Shown: positions 19,757-26,960, numbered from the stretch's first letter. The stretch: DNA of 49,254 nt from Bacteroidaceae bacterium (GCA_017541265.1 JAFXZK010000082.1:1-49254); one strand, 5' to 3'. Made by a program: numbers and translations. Notes: generated from the sequence alone by a model not told the origin.

Positions 19757-19801
19757 AGGTGGGAGGGGTGCGAACCCCTCAAAAGTACGCTCAACCCACC
19801 T
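19757..19801 (-). other. acceptor/T-arm-like minihelix
   Basis: On the minus strand AGGTGG (19796-19801) pairs with CCACCT (19757-19762), enclosing a T-arm-like hairpin GAGGGG-TTCGCA-CCCCTC. There is no D or anticodon arm. It marks the 5' side of the structured region and lies just downstream of the 19817-20500 gene. Confidence 0.4.
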
Positions 19802-19816
19802 TGCCAGTATCAGCCT

Positions 19817-20500
19817 TTAGGCTGCCTTCAGAGCCTCGGTTAGTGCTTCGTCGAGCTGCTTTTTTGTCATTTTGCCCTTGGCAAAGTTCGCCTGAAGCTC
19901 TTGAATTGCCTTGAAAAGAGCACCTTCTACGACCGTCTTAGACTTGCCGCTCTTCTTAGAAGTCTTAGACTTCTTAGAAGCCTTCTTCTTGGCGTCCTTC
20001 CTTGCCTGCTGCCAACTGAATAAGTTGCCGCTTTGCTTTGCCCTTGCTTCAGCGAAGCGAAGCATCATAGATGCTGAGCTTATGATATTCTCGAAGCTCC
20101 AGACCGCAGCAGCCTTAAAGCTATATAGCTTTCCGTCAACGACCTCAGTCCATACGAAGCCGTCTCTCTGATAGAGAGGGGTCATGTCGCTCTCTCCCTC
20201 TTCGAGCTTGACCTCCTTACAGGAGGTTAAGAGCATACCTTGCCTGGCGAAGATAGAACCCCACCAAAATCCCCCTTGTGCAAACGCCTCTTCGAGGCGG
20301 TTGTACAATTCAGTGATACCGATAACGCTCACTTCTTGAGCCTTTTTGAGGTCGGATAGGTCGGTCTCCTTACCTTGAGAAAACTTATTAAGTTTTCTCA
20401 TAAGGTAAGTGGGGTTCGTGTTGATGGCTTTGGCTTCAGCCTTTGCAGCCTTTTTCACTTCGTTGTTTGTCATCACTTTGTAGGTTTTGTTTGTTTTCAT
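19817..20500 (-). CDS. hypothetical basic protein (227 aa)
   Basis: Starts MKTNKTYKVMTNNEVKKAAK. An N-terminal helical Lys-rich part, a middle domain with Trp and Phe (GGFWWGSIFARQGMLL, FKAAAVWSFENI), then a strongly basic Lys/Ser linker (KKKASKKSKTSKKSGKSK) and a C-terminal helix. The basic linker suggests nucleic acid binding. First gene downstream of the hairpin-rich gap, behind a -7-like box at 20581-20588. No family recognised. Confidence 0.6.
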   Translation of the reverse strand: MKTNKTYKVMTNNEVKKAAKAEAKAINTNPTYLMRKLNKFSQGKETDLSDLKKAQEVSVIGITELYNRLEEAFAQGGFWWGSIFARQGMLLTSCKEVKLEEGESDMTPLYQRDGFVWTEVVDGKLYSFKAAAVWSFENIISSASMMLRFAEARAKQSGNLFSWQQARKDAKKKASKKSKTSKKSGKSKTVVEGALFKAIQELQANFAKGKMTKKQLDEALTEALKAA

Positions 20501-20580
20501 ATTATCGGCTTAACCGTGTTGCCGTAGGGCTTAAAATTGATATTTGAAATTTATTGCTCGACTTCCGCTGAAATCTGCTG

Positions 20581-20588
20581 CAAAGGTA
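20581..20588 (-). promoter_or_regulatory. host-type -7 box TACCTTTG
   Basis: Minus-strand TACCTTTGCA, about 80 nt upstream of the 19817-20500 gene, identical to boxes at 23907 and 26335. The -33 element is not clear. Confidence 0.5.
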
Positions 20589-20600
20589 GGTCAAAAACAT

Positions 20601-20633
20601 GCGCGCACAGGAGGACCCTACGGGTCCTCGCGC
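20601..20633. repeat. GC-rich hairpin
   Basis: GAGGACCC (20611-20618) and GGGTCCTC (20622-20629) form an 8-bp stem with a 3-nt loop. Outer GCGCG/CGCGC can pair around a 5-nt bulge. First of six hairpins in the 715-nt gene-free stretch 20501-21215. Confidence 0.7.
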
Positions 20634-20634
20634 G

Positions 20635-20702
20635 GAAATTCCGTGTGTTTTATACACATATTTTTGTGTACAAAAATATGTTACTAAAACACACGGAATT
20701 TC
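20635..20702. repeat. 68-nt near-perfect palindrome
   Basis: 18-bp perfect arms (20635-20652 and 20685-20702) enclose a second perfect 10-bp inverted repeat CATATTTTTG/CAAAAATATG with a 4-nt loop. The long AT-rich symmetric form is more like a cruciform or protein-binding site than a simple terminator. Confidence 0.8.
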
Positions 20703-20801
20703 TTACATGCACAATTTTCAAATTCCGTTTTTTGCCGCTTTTATGACCTGTCAAAATTGCACAAAAAAAGCCAGACGGCAGCAGCACCCAGCCAAAAGTC
20801 T

Positions 20802-20973
20802 CAACAGTGTCTCTATGGAGACTCTGTTGTCAGGATGAGATGCCGCTTGCCGTTGCCGTCAGAACGTCAGCAAGGGAGAGTCTTTACGACACTCCCTTGC
20901 TGTCCTTGCCATTGCAATGTCGAGATGCCAGTCGCATATATGCACCCCTCACTCTATATGAGTGAGGGGTGCA
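20802..20973. repeat. three further strong hairpins
   Basis: Hairpin one, 20802-20829: CAACAG/CTGTTG and GTCTC/GAGAC with a single T-T mismatch. Hairpin two, 20868-20902: 11-bp perfect stem CAGCAAGGGAG/CTCCCTTGCTG. Hairpin three, 20941-20973: 14-bp perfect stem TGCACCCCTCACTC/GAGTGAGGGGTGCA with a 5-nt loop. None is followed directly by a clean T-run. Confidence 0.75.
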
Positions 20974-21082
20974 CCCGTCCAGCGAGGCGGGCGATAAAGC
21001 GTAAGTTCAAAAAAAAAATTGAATTTTTGTCTATTAAAATACAAACATATAATAACTTATATTTAATAAAAGACGAACAAAA

Positions 21083-21115
21083 TTCCGCAAAGGTATTACA
21101 AATGCCTATGCGGAA
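21083..21115. repeat. sixth hairpin of the gene-free stretch
   Basis: TTCCGCA/TGCGGAA outer stem and AGGTATT/AATGCCT inner stem, separated by one A-A mismatch, with a 3-nt loop. It lies in AT-rich sequence upstream of the 21216-21572 gene. An alternating GC/AC tract follows near 21155-21170. Confidence 0.7.
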
Positions 21116-21215
21116 CTGATTATTATTTGATTCTACTATATATTATATAAATGTACACACGCGCACGCGCGAACATTTATCTTTTATAAGCACTCGTTTA
21201 TTCGAGAACGGATGC

Positions 21216-21572
21216 TTACCATGATATACCCAACCTTGCTAACGCTTTCTTTGTTTGTAACATCGTTTCATATCCAACATTTTCCAACCCCAAAACCTCT
21301 CCTGCTGAAAGATTCAAGAATCCTTCCAATGTATGTATTCTATGTTTCATAAGTGCATGCTTTAAGCGGCGGGCAAAAGGTTGTTTCTTTTTGCCAAACG
21401 CTTCATACAAATTTTCTAAAGTATAATTTATACTTATATCCGGCATTGTATCAAAAGGAGAGTTTGACTTTTCAGGTGCTTTACAAAGACCGTCTTGAGA
21501 AAGTGCTTCCCTTATTCCTTTTAATTCTCTTTCGACGCCTTCTATCTTTTCTATAATTTCTATTTTATTCAT
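21216..21572 (-). CDS. small protein with RNA polymerase alpha-CTD-like domain (118 aa)
   Basis: Residues about 75-118 (LEGFLNLSAGEVLGLENVGYETMLQTKKAL... LGISW) match the helix-hairpin-helix fold of the RpoA C-terminal domain: the nodal L-x-x-(I/L)-x-N-x-G segment followed by a long helix. The N-terminus is a coiled segment. Known: alpha-CTD contacts upstream promoter DNA and activators. Inferred: a DNA-binding transcription factor that may modify host RNA polymerase. Its ATG overlaps the stop of the tnpB frame (ATGA). Confidence 0.55.
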   Translation of the reverse strand: MNKIEIIEKIEGVERELKGIREALSQDGLCKAPEKSNSPFDTMPDISINYTLENLYEAFGKKKQPFARRLKHALMKHRIHTLEGFLNLSAGEVLGLENVGYETMLQTKKALARLGISW

Positions 21573-23239
21573 GGGTTAAGTGATATTGTGATATGCTTTA
21601 ATGTTTCGATTATTTTGTTAATATATGAATGCCATACAATGCGGTTTTTCTTCACTATATATGGCTGCATTCCATCTTCATTATGGCCTATCTTTGTTAT
21701 TCTTATCCATTCCTGAAACCTCAGCATAAATAGGTTTACAAATACGGATGGTTCAACTTCTTCAGGTGTTGGCAGCCTTTGAGATAATTCGTCAATAACA
21801 ATACAACGCAGGTATTCGCACTTCTCTTGCATCATTTGATTACGCCAATGGGTACCAATTTGTTTACACATGCTGTTTAGTTGCGCTTGTTTTATATCTA
21901 ATAATTTGCATATTTGTGAAGGACGAATAAAATTAGATAGAATTTGGAGAAATTCTGTTGGTGTGACAGTTCTTACTTCGCTTATACCAGCGAGGCGCGA
22001 GACGTTGTACTTGCTGGCGCCAAGTGTGCAAGCTGACTGAGATTTCTTATATGGCTTCTCAGTCACTTTTACCGCTTCGCGGCAGAACCGATTGGTCTGC
22101 TCCACGGTCTTAACTTCCCTCTCAACGTGAGGTAGGGTCTGTTGGATGCGCCGACCAAGCGCTTTTATGTTTATTGCTGCGTTTATGTCGCGTTCATGAT
22201 GCGTTCCACATTTTGGACATTTCCAATCGCGAATTTTCAAAGACAGAGATTTTCTAATATATCCGCAGACATGACATGTCTTTGATGTTGGCTCAAAGCG
22301 TCCTACTTGTAAAAACTGAGTCCCTGTGCGCTTACATCTGGATTCGAGACGAAAAAGGAAATGCTTAAATCCATAATGATTGATGATATCGTTAATTCTT
22401 CGTCGGTATGGTGCCCTAATCTGCTTTATGTGCTCAATAGCAAGTTTCTCAACGGCTATAGCCCTAAACTTGTTAGTGAGATTTGCAGCAGTCTTGTAAT
22501 GGAAATCTTTCTGTTGGTTTGCCTTATGACTGAGGAATCGTGTTAATCGTTGTTTTGCTTTTTCGTATCTACGACTACCCATTTTTCGTCTGGACACACG
22601 ACGTTGCAAATGCTGTTCGCGATGATATGCTTTCTTATCCCAAATAAATTCCGGATAATCTATTGTTTCTCCATTGCTAAGCATAGCAAAATGTTTGATA
22701 CCAAGATCGATGCCGACGATTTCTGGCATTTGCTCGTTTGGCTGCTGTTCTTGAAGCTCTGTAAGAAAGACTATATGAAATTTTCCGTTATGCTCTTTGA
22801 TGGTTGCAGTTGTGGGATTACCATGCACAATTCGGTAAAAATTACATGGGACTCGTCCTATACATGGTAGATAAGCATGACGGCGGTCAGAACGGTAAAG
22901 AATATCACGGGCAAGGATAGTATATGACACCATATCGTCAAGCTCCTTTCTGCGAGGTTTCTCACATCGCTTTTCAAAATAATTGTCGTATGCGTGACCG
23001 AGGTGGCAGAGTGCTTCGTGTTCTTCACGAGAAACAGGTCTGTGGTGTTTATAATTAAAATGGTGTTGGTATATTTCCTTTATGTCGAAATAAGACAAAT
23101 GACGATGTTCTGACTCCCAGACACGTTCCGTCTCTGCGAGGCCCCAATTGTAGGCTTCGCCTGCCAGAACAAACCGCTGGCGTATCTTTGCGGCTTGCTC
23201 TGGCGTTGGGTGGAGACGGAAGGTCTGGATATACTTCAT
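21569..23239 (-). mobile_element. tnpB: TnpB (IS200/IS605 type, no tnpA) with C-terminal extension (556 aa)
   Basis: Seen: the N-terminal helix-turn-helix typical of TnpB, a RuvC-like nuclease with D in GIDLGIKHF, E in AVEKLAIEHI, the four-Cys zinc ribbon CHVCG/CPKCG and the final D in HERDINAA. All catalytic residues are present. No tnpA is nearby, as in IS1341-type elements. Typical TnpB ends soon after the zinc ribbon; here the frame runs about 150-190 residues further into unrelated sequence (from about TPTEFLQIL) that includes a helix-turn-helix-like segment SQICKLLDIKQAQLNSM. That tail is probably the remains of a phage gene into which the element inserted. Confidence 0.85.
21987..22065 (-). 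ncRNA. putative omega RNA scaffold / right end of the tnpB element
   Basis: Just after the RuvC-coding part lie a perfect 9-bp stem TGACTGAGA/TCTCAGTCA (22034-22065) and a CCAGC/GCTGG stem (21987-22017) in a GC-rich segment. Known: in TnpB elements the guide RNA overlaps the 3' end of the gene and the right end. The guide would lie immediately downstream (below about 21985). Exact element end not determined. Confidence 0.4.
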
Positions 23240-23258
23240 GCTTTATTTGTATATTATT

Positions 23259-23714
23259 TTAATATACGGCGTTCTTTCTCAAATTTTCTTCGTTGCAGCA
23301 GAGGGCAATATCATTGTCGTGCGCATAGTCAATACTGTCGTCCTCGTCAAGTTCCAGTTGGTTAAGTTCAGAATGAGCAATGTCGCTAAGTGTGGACTTT
23401 ACAAGCGTGTCGCCATGCTTCACATAGATAACAGGGGCATGACGGTAGTCAGGCGAAAGCATCTGACCCAAAGCCCATGTTTCTGCGGCTGTCGTATAGT
23501 CGCGCTTCAGCTTTGTAAAAATCACCTCCGGCATCATCTGCGCCAATTCTCGCCGCACCGTCTCAATGTGTTTGAAGTCGAAGTAAACGAGCTGCACCTG
23601 TACTTGGCCGCCATCATGCTCCACATCCAACCCGAAGAGAAACTTGCCGAAATAATCCTTCAGCATCTTCTCGTAGTCGCGTCCGTGCGACTGAGTGGTC
23701 TTAATTCTTTTCAT
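23259..23714 (-). CDS. hypothetical protein (151 aa)
   Basis: Starts MKRIKTTQSHGRDYEKMLKD. Alpha/beta-like pattern, then an acidic segment (NQLELDEDDSIDYAHDNDIA). It follows a 185-nt leader that contains a branched RNA structure (23736-23818) and a -7 box at 23907. No family recognised. tnpB begins 19 nt downstream. Confidence 0.6.
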   Translation of the reverse strand: MKRIKTTQSHGRDYEKMLKDYFGKFLFGLDVEHDGGQVQVQLVYFDFKHIETVRRELAQMMPEVIFTKLKRDYTTAAETWALGQMLSPDYRHAPVIYVKHGDTLVKSTLSDIAHSELNQLELDEDDSIDYAHDNDIALCCNEENLRKNAVY

Positions 23715-23735
23715 AACTCAATCTTTTTAGCAAAA

Positions 23736-23818
23736 TAGGGGCAGTACTGCGCGTTGCTATGGCTGATTGAGCTTTGCCACCGGAGCCTTTCGGCTTACCG
23801 ACGCGACTACTGCCCCTA
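23736..23818 (-). ncRNA. branched structured leader RNA (83 nt)
   Basis: On the minus strand an 11-bp perfect closing stem TAGGGGCAGTA/TACTGCCCCTA is continued by CGCGT/ACGCG. It opens into two hairpins: CGG(TA)AGCC-GAAA-GGCTCCG with a GNRA tetraloop, and TGGC/GCCA with a purine-rich loop. It ends 21 nt before the ATG of 23259-23714. It is either a cis-acting leader (riboswitch or attenuator type) or a stable small RNA. I cannot match it to a known class. Confidence 0.6.
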
Positions 23819-23906
23819 AATGGGTTTAATTCTCTTATATTGGCAGATACAAAAATAGCCGCTTCGCGGCGGCATCGTTTCGTACCGCTCAATCATTTTA
23901 GCAATG

Positions 23907-23914
23907 CAAAGGTA
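23907..23914 (-). promoter_or_regulatory. host-type -7 box TACCTTTG
   Basis: Minus-strand TACCTTTGCA with a weak TTG 18 nt upstream. It would start a transcript near 23900 that carries the structured leader and the 23259-23714 gene. Confidence 0.55.
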
Positions 23915-24065
23915 AGACTTTTTATTGAATATCAAGCATTAAACAATGATATTTCTTGTCCTAATAATGAAAAAAGTTTGATATACATTATTATATTTTA
24001 TAAGAGCAGCAAACATGTTGTTCAGCATATAGCACAGCATACTTATGATGTTTTCCTTCAAAATG

Positions 24066-24097
24066 TTTGCATGGTTTCTGAAAATACCGTAACTTTG
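24066..24097 (+). promoter_or_regulatory. strong host-type promoter TTTG-N20-TAACTTTG
   Basis: TTTG at 24066-24069, exactly 20 nt, then TAACTTTG at 24090-24097: a full consensus match. It points right into a stretch with no ATG-started gene. Confidence 0.8.
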
Positions 24098-24103
24098 CAA
24101 CGC

Positions 24104-24221
24104 ATTTGGGGTCTTGTGTCACTCATAAAGTACACACCTCCTTTCAAAAGAACAGCCACACGCCCTGCCCTCTTCAAGGAACAGAGCAAAGTCCTGGAAG
24201 CCTGTCCTCTGGGGCTTTTTC
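24104..24221 (+). ncRNA. small RNA candidate (about 118 nt)
   Basis: The transcript expected from the 24066-24097 promoter contains no ATG frame and ends at a terminator-like stem GAAGCC/GGCTTT (24197-24218) followed by more T. It carries CACCTCCTTTC (24135-24145), identical to the anti-Shine-Dalgarno end of 16S rRNA as I recall it. It converges on the 24252-25187 gene. Promoter and terminator are seen; the RNA itself is inferred. Confidence 0.5.
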
Positions 24222-24251
24222 ATCCCCGCTTAACACGAGTGTTAATTGTTG

Positions 24252-25187
24252 TCAATCATGGTTAGTTTTGACTGATTCGTAGAATGTGCGGATGCCGCTA
24301 CGGGTGGACGTAAGGCGGATTGGAGCGATACGCAACATGCGGTCATTGCAGAGCACAACGCTTGTCACATCGCTCTTGCGGCTTGGTGCGTTCTGCGTTC
24401 TGACAGGTTCTGTGGCGACATCTGAGAGGTGTCCGAGAATGTCCTTCACAGACAGCCCTTCGCCTGAGCCGATGTTGATGGCTTCATTGATTGCACAGCT
24501 ACGGAGTATCTTCGTGACAGCAAGGGCGAGGTCGTCGATGTAGATATAGTCACGCACCGCGCTTCCGTCGCCCCATATCGTGATAGGCTGGCGGTTGAGC
24601 AGCTTGCCTATGGCGACTGCGACGATTCCCTGCTTTGCGTGCATGTTCTGCCCAATTCCGTATGGGTTTGACGGGCGAAATATAAGATACTGGAGTCCGT
24701 TTATGCGATGCTCGAACCGGATGTTAGCTTCGATAATCTGCTTTGACAATCCATAATAGGAGATGGGCTTCAGCCTGTCTGTTTCGCGGAACGGTTTGCC
24801 ATCCTCGCTCTCGCCATAGACAGCACAGCTGGAGAAAAAGACGAGCCGCACATGGTGACTGCTGCAAAGTTCCAAGAGACGGATAGTTGGACGAACAACG
24901 GTGCGAAGCTCCGTAAGGTAATCTTCATAACTGCTGCCTGGTGTCATGGCAGAGACAAGATGCACGATGCTTGTTATGCGGCGGTCTATGATGGTCTGCT
25001 CTATGAGGTCTGTGTCGTCGAGCGTTCCGTGAACAAGGTTGACATCGCATTCTTTGAGACGTGAAATGTCTGCGTGTGGCAATTCAAGAACGGTAATGTT
25101 CGGATGATTCTCCTGCTGAAGCATTTGACGGATGATGCTGGAGCCGATAAAGCCTGCGCCACCGATAAAGAGATAGTTTTCTGCCAT
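24252..25187 (-). CDS. NAD-dependent sugar epimerase/dehydratase (311 aa)
   Basis: Extended short-chain dehydrogenase. Seen: Rossmann motif GGAGFIGSS (residues 9-17), the conserved FFSSCAVYG with the catalytic Ser, and YYGLSK with catalytic Tyr and Lys (about 144-149), then RPSNPYG. These match the UDP-glucose 4-epimerase group. Substrate cannot be told. It lies last in an apparent late operon behind the spanin candidate, suggesting a role during lytic growth, for example in altering surface sugars. Phage auxiliary metabolic gene. Confidence 0.85.
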   Translation of the reverse strand: MAENYLFIGGAGFIGSSIIRQMLQQENHPNITVLELPHADISRLKECDVNLVHGTLDDTDLIEQTIIDRRITSIVHLVSAMTPGSSYEDYLTELRTVVRPTIRLLELCSSHHVRLVFFSSCAVYGESEDGKPFRETDRLKPISYYGLSKQIIEANIRFEHRINGLQYLIFRPSNPYGIGQNMHAKQGIVAVAIGKLLNRQPITIWGDGSAVRDYIYIDDLALAVTKILRSCAINEAINIGSGEGLSVKDILGHLSDVATEPVRTQNAPSRKSDVTSVVLCNDRMLRIAPIRLTSTRSGIRTFYESVKTNHD

Positions 25188-25228
25188 ATTATGTTAAAAG
25201 TTGTAAATCGTGGTTAGTTTTTCTTGCT

Positions 25229-25531
25229 TCACAACCTGAGCATAAAATCATCGGCTTGAAGGATGCAGCAGTCACGAAGTCGGCGTGTCTGGCCGCTCTG
25301 AGTGAACTGTACGAGTCGGCTGCCCTGTTCTGGATAGACGGCAATGGTAACGCATTCCTCACCACGAATGACATCACCATTAGAGGCGGCCACATACCAT
25401 ACCTTGAACGGAATGCGTTCAAGAACCTGCTCCCGTTTGCCATCAGGCATCTTGCAGCTTACAAGCTTTGTTCGCTCCGCTATGCGGCGGAGTTCTGACA
25501 GGGCAAGGACTTTAAGACGCGGTTTCATCAT
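25229..25531 (-). CDS. hypothetical protein (100 aa)
   Basis: Starts MMKPRLKVLALSELRRIAER. Basic N-terminal helix, then a beta-rich part (KVWYVAASNGDVIRGEECVTIAVY) ending ILQADDFMLRL. No family recognised. It lies 13 nt after the spanin candidate and before the epimerase, all probably transcribed from the late promoter at 26093-26127. Confidence 0.6.
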   Translation of the reverse strand: MMKPRLKVLALSELRRIAERTKLVSCKMPDGKREQVLERIPFKVWYVAASNGDVIRGEECVTIAVYPEQGSRLVQFTQSGQTRRLRDCCILQADDFMLRL

Positions 25532-25544
25532 AGCTTTGCAAGTG

Positions 25545-26069
25545 TTAAAAGAGCTTCTTCAGGAGTGCCAGCCACCATGTTCTTTTCTTGAATACCCACC
25601 ATGCGGCAGCTATGAGAGCTGCGATGAGTACGATGTTTGCAAGGCGTAGCCGCGTTTGTTGCCACCAAGAAAGCTGTTTCTCTATGTATTCAGGAACAGG
25701 GTACGGTTCGGGAACGGTGTCATGTGTAGCGATGTAGGTTGTATCGTGGATCTGTTTCTCAATGTACTTGGTGTGCCACCTTTCCACTTCCAGCCAGATG
25801 GTATCGCCACGTTGCTTCTCCTTGACGTGTGTACTGTCACTTACGAAGATGCTATCGTGCTGGTGCTTTGTGATGAGCACGGTATCCGTGCGGTGCTCGA
25901 TAACCGGCACATACTGCACACTCTTACATCCCGAAAGGAATGCCAGGATGAGCAGGAGAATCAAGACAGCTATAAGAATATGGATGGTGCCCTTCTCAGG
26001 GTCATGCTGACCGCCATCAGGAACGTCCGTCTGGAAGCCGCTATCGTCGTACTGAAAGCGTTGATACAT
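25545..26069 (-). CDS. unimolecular spanin candidate (174 aa)
   Basis: Seen: a hydrophobic segment ending in a lipobox, LAFLSGC (Cys about 48), a polar, largely extended middle rich in Thr, His and Glu, and a C-terminal membrane segment (LANIVLIAALIAAAWWVF) with a basic tail. An outer-membrane lipoprotein with a C-terminal inner-membrane anchor is the plan of u-spanins such as phage T1 gp11, which join the two membranes for lysis. The 27-residue stretch before the signal segment is unusual; a later start is possible. A late promoter lies 24 nt upstream. Function inferred from topology only. Confidence 0.65.
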   Translation of the reverse strand: MYQRFQYDDSGFQTDVPDGGQHDPEKGTIHILIAVLILLLILAFLSGCKSVQYVPVIEHRTDTVLITKHQHDSIFVSDSTHVKEKQRGDTIWLEVERWHTKYIEKQIHDTTYIATHDTVPEPYPVPEYIEKQLSWWQQTRLRLANIVLIAALIAAAWWVFKKRTWWLALLKKLF

Positions 26070-26092
26070 AATACTATGATGGTTGATAACGC

Positions 26093-26127
26093 CAATATAG
26101 ATGCTATTTGGCGTAAAGTCAAGGGCG
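26093..26127 (-). promoter_or_regulatory. phage late promoter, copy 1
   Basis: Minus strand: CGCCCTTGAC (26118-26127), 20 nt after the TTG, then TATATTG (26093-26099). It matches six other copies in this window. It would serve the spanin, 25229-25531 and epimerase genes. Confidence 0.75.
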
Positions 26128-26240
26128 AAACCACTACAAAAGAAAAACCGCCAGCCCCAAAAAGCTACAACATGGAGCCAGCGGAAAAATTATAAACTTT
26201 CTTTTTGCTATGAAAAAGCCAATACGCCTCGCGGCGATTG

Positions 26241-26313
26241 TGGCGGAAGAAGGATTCGAACCTCCGACTTTCAGGTTATGAGCCTGACGAGCTGGCCTCT
26301 GCTCTATTCCGCT
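26241..26313 (-). tRNA. tRNA with CAU anticodon (Met, or Ile if lysidine-modified)
   Basis: 73 nt fold as a full cloverleaf: acceptor AGCGGAA/TTCCGCC (first pair A-C), D arm GAGC/GCTC, anticodon stem TCAGG/CCTGA with loop CTCATAA (anticodon at 26278-26280), T arm GGAGG/CCTTC with loop TTCGAAT. Discriminator A; CCA is not encoded, as usual in Bacteroidetes. The CAU anticodon cannot by sequence alone be assigned between elongator Met, initiator and Ile2. Confidence 0.9.
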
Positions 26314-26334
26314 ACATGAAGAACTTTACAGCTG

Positions 26335-26364
26335 CAAAGGTACGACAAAATATCAATACTGCAA
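26335..26364 (-). promoter_or_regulatory. promoter of the tRNA gene
   Basis: Minus strand: TTG (26362-26364), 19 nt, TACCTTTG (26335-26342). Predicted start near 26328, about 15 nt before the tRNA. Confidence 0.6.
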
Positions 26365-26378
26365 TACTGCGCGGCTTT

Positions 26379-26479
26379 CAGTTGACACCTATATTTTTTC
26401 AATTGACACTGAATGCTTGTAATAGATTGACACCCATCACGTTGCAGGCGAAAAAAATTTTTGCGTTTAAGTTGGCACT
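26379..26479. repeat. short direct repeats (CAGTTGACACC type) in AT-rich gap
   Basis: Four related 11-mers: CAGTTGACACC (26379), CAATTGACACT (26400), AGATTGACACC (26424) and AAGTTGGCACT (26469). Starts are 21, 24 and 45 nt apart, about two or four helical turns. The gap 26317-26960 holds no gene and is very AT-rich. Operator or iteron array is the likely reading. Confidence 0.55.
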
Positions 26480-26929
26480 CAACGAAAACACATATATAAC
26501 ATATTGAGGTACAATAATTTACGAAGTAATTGCGGCGCAAATTAGAACTTTCTTTTATTTTTGAGGTAAATTTGTATTGTAAATTTTTATATAGATTTTT
26601 CTATATATAATATAACTATCTATAAATCAACTTCTTTTCTTCTTTTTATTTACTATTTATATTTTAATTGGGGTACGGGGAATTGTCTCGTATGATGCGA
26701 TTAAATACGTATATAAAATAAGACGAAGAAAGTTGGGTGTTTTTGACCTATTTTACTGAATATGTGCGCAAATGGCTTATAACTTATTGAAAATAAACTT
26801 TTTATTTTTTGAATGACTTTCTAACTGAGAATGCGCAAAATATGTCTATTTTACATTGTAACACATTATAATGCTGCACTTTAAGTAAAATTCAGTTGTC
26901 AATTCAAAAAATATGTGCCAACTTAAACG
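26464..26929. repeat. 15-bp inverted repeat flanking 436 nt
   Basis: CGTTTAAGTTGGCAC at 26464-26478 and its exact reverse complement at 26915-26929. The left copy includes the last of the direct repeats above; the right copy lies 32 nt before the -7 box of the 27009-27644 gene. The enclosed sequence is AT-rich, with no gene seen. Confidence 0.65.
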
Positions 26930-26960
26930 AGGAGTATTTTTTAATCATTGTAGAAAACGC

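Larger units (their letters stand above)
18979..19801 (-). ncRNA. large structured RNA candidate (about 820 nt)
   Basis: This stretch has no credible protein gene and is densely folded on the minus strand. Visible stems include CTATGC/GCATAG (19473-19450 region), ATAGAG/CTCTAT, GGTACACG/CGTGTACC enclosing 34 nt, ACCTAT/ATAGGT, GAAGG/CCTTC, AAGAC/GTCTT and CTCCA/TGGAG. The 3' end is tRNA-like (18979-19050), and the 5' end carries an acceptor-plus-T-arm-like minihelix (19757-19801). GCGTAC near the 5' end can pair with GTACGC in the 3' element. Known: the phage-associated GOLLD and ROOL RNAs are of this size and lie by tRNA genes. Inferred: a member or analogue of such a family. The ends are my estimate. 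Confidence 0.5.

Noticed and set aside
18979-19801. tmRNA, RNase P RNA or group I intron in a tRNA
   Set aside because: No tag frame or tmRNA end sequences, no RNase P core motifs, no group I P7 core seen, and the tRNA-like part is not split into matching halves.
18932-19843. Several short frames on both strands across the structured RNA region
   Set aside because: They overlap each other, give Cys/Arg/Ser-rich noise and read through the tRNA-like element.
26079-26195. 38-codon plus-strand frame MVDNANIDAIWRK
   Set aside because: Overlaps the late promoter copy 1 on the other strand and has no plus-strand neighbours or promoter; too weak to call.
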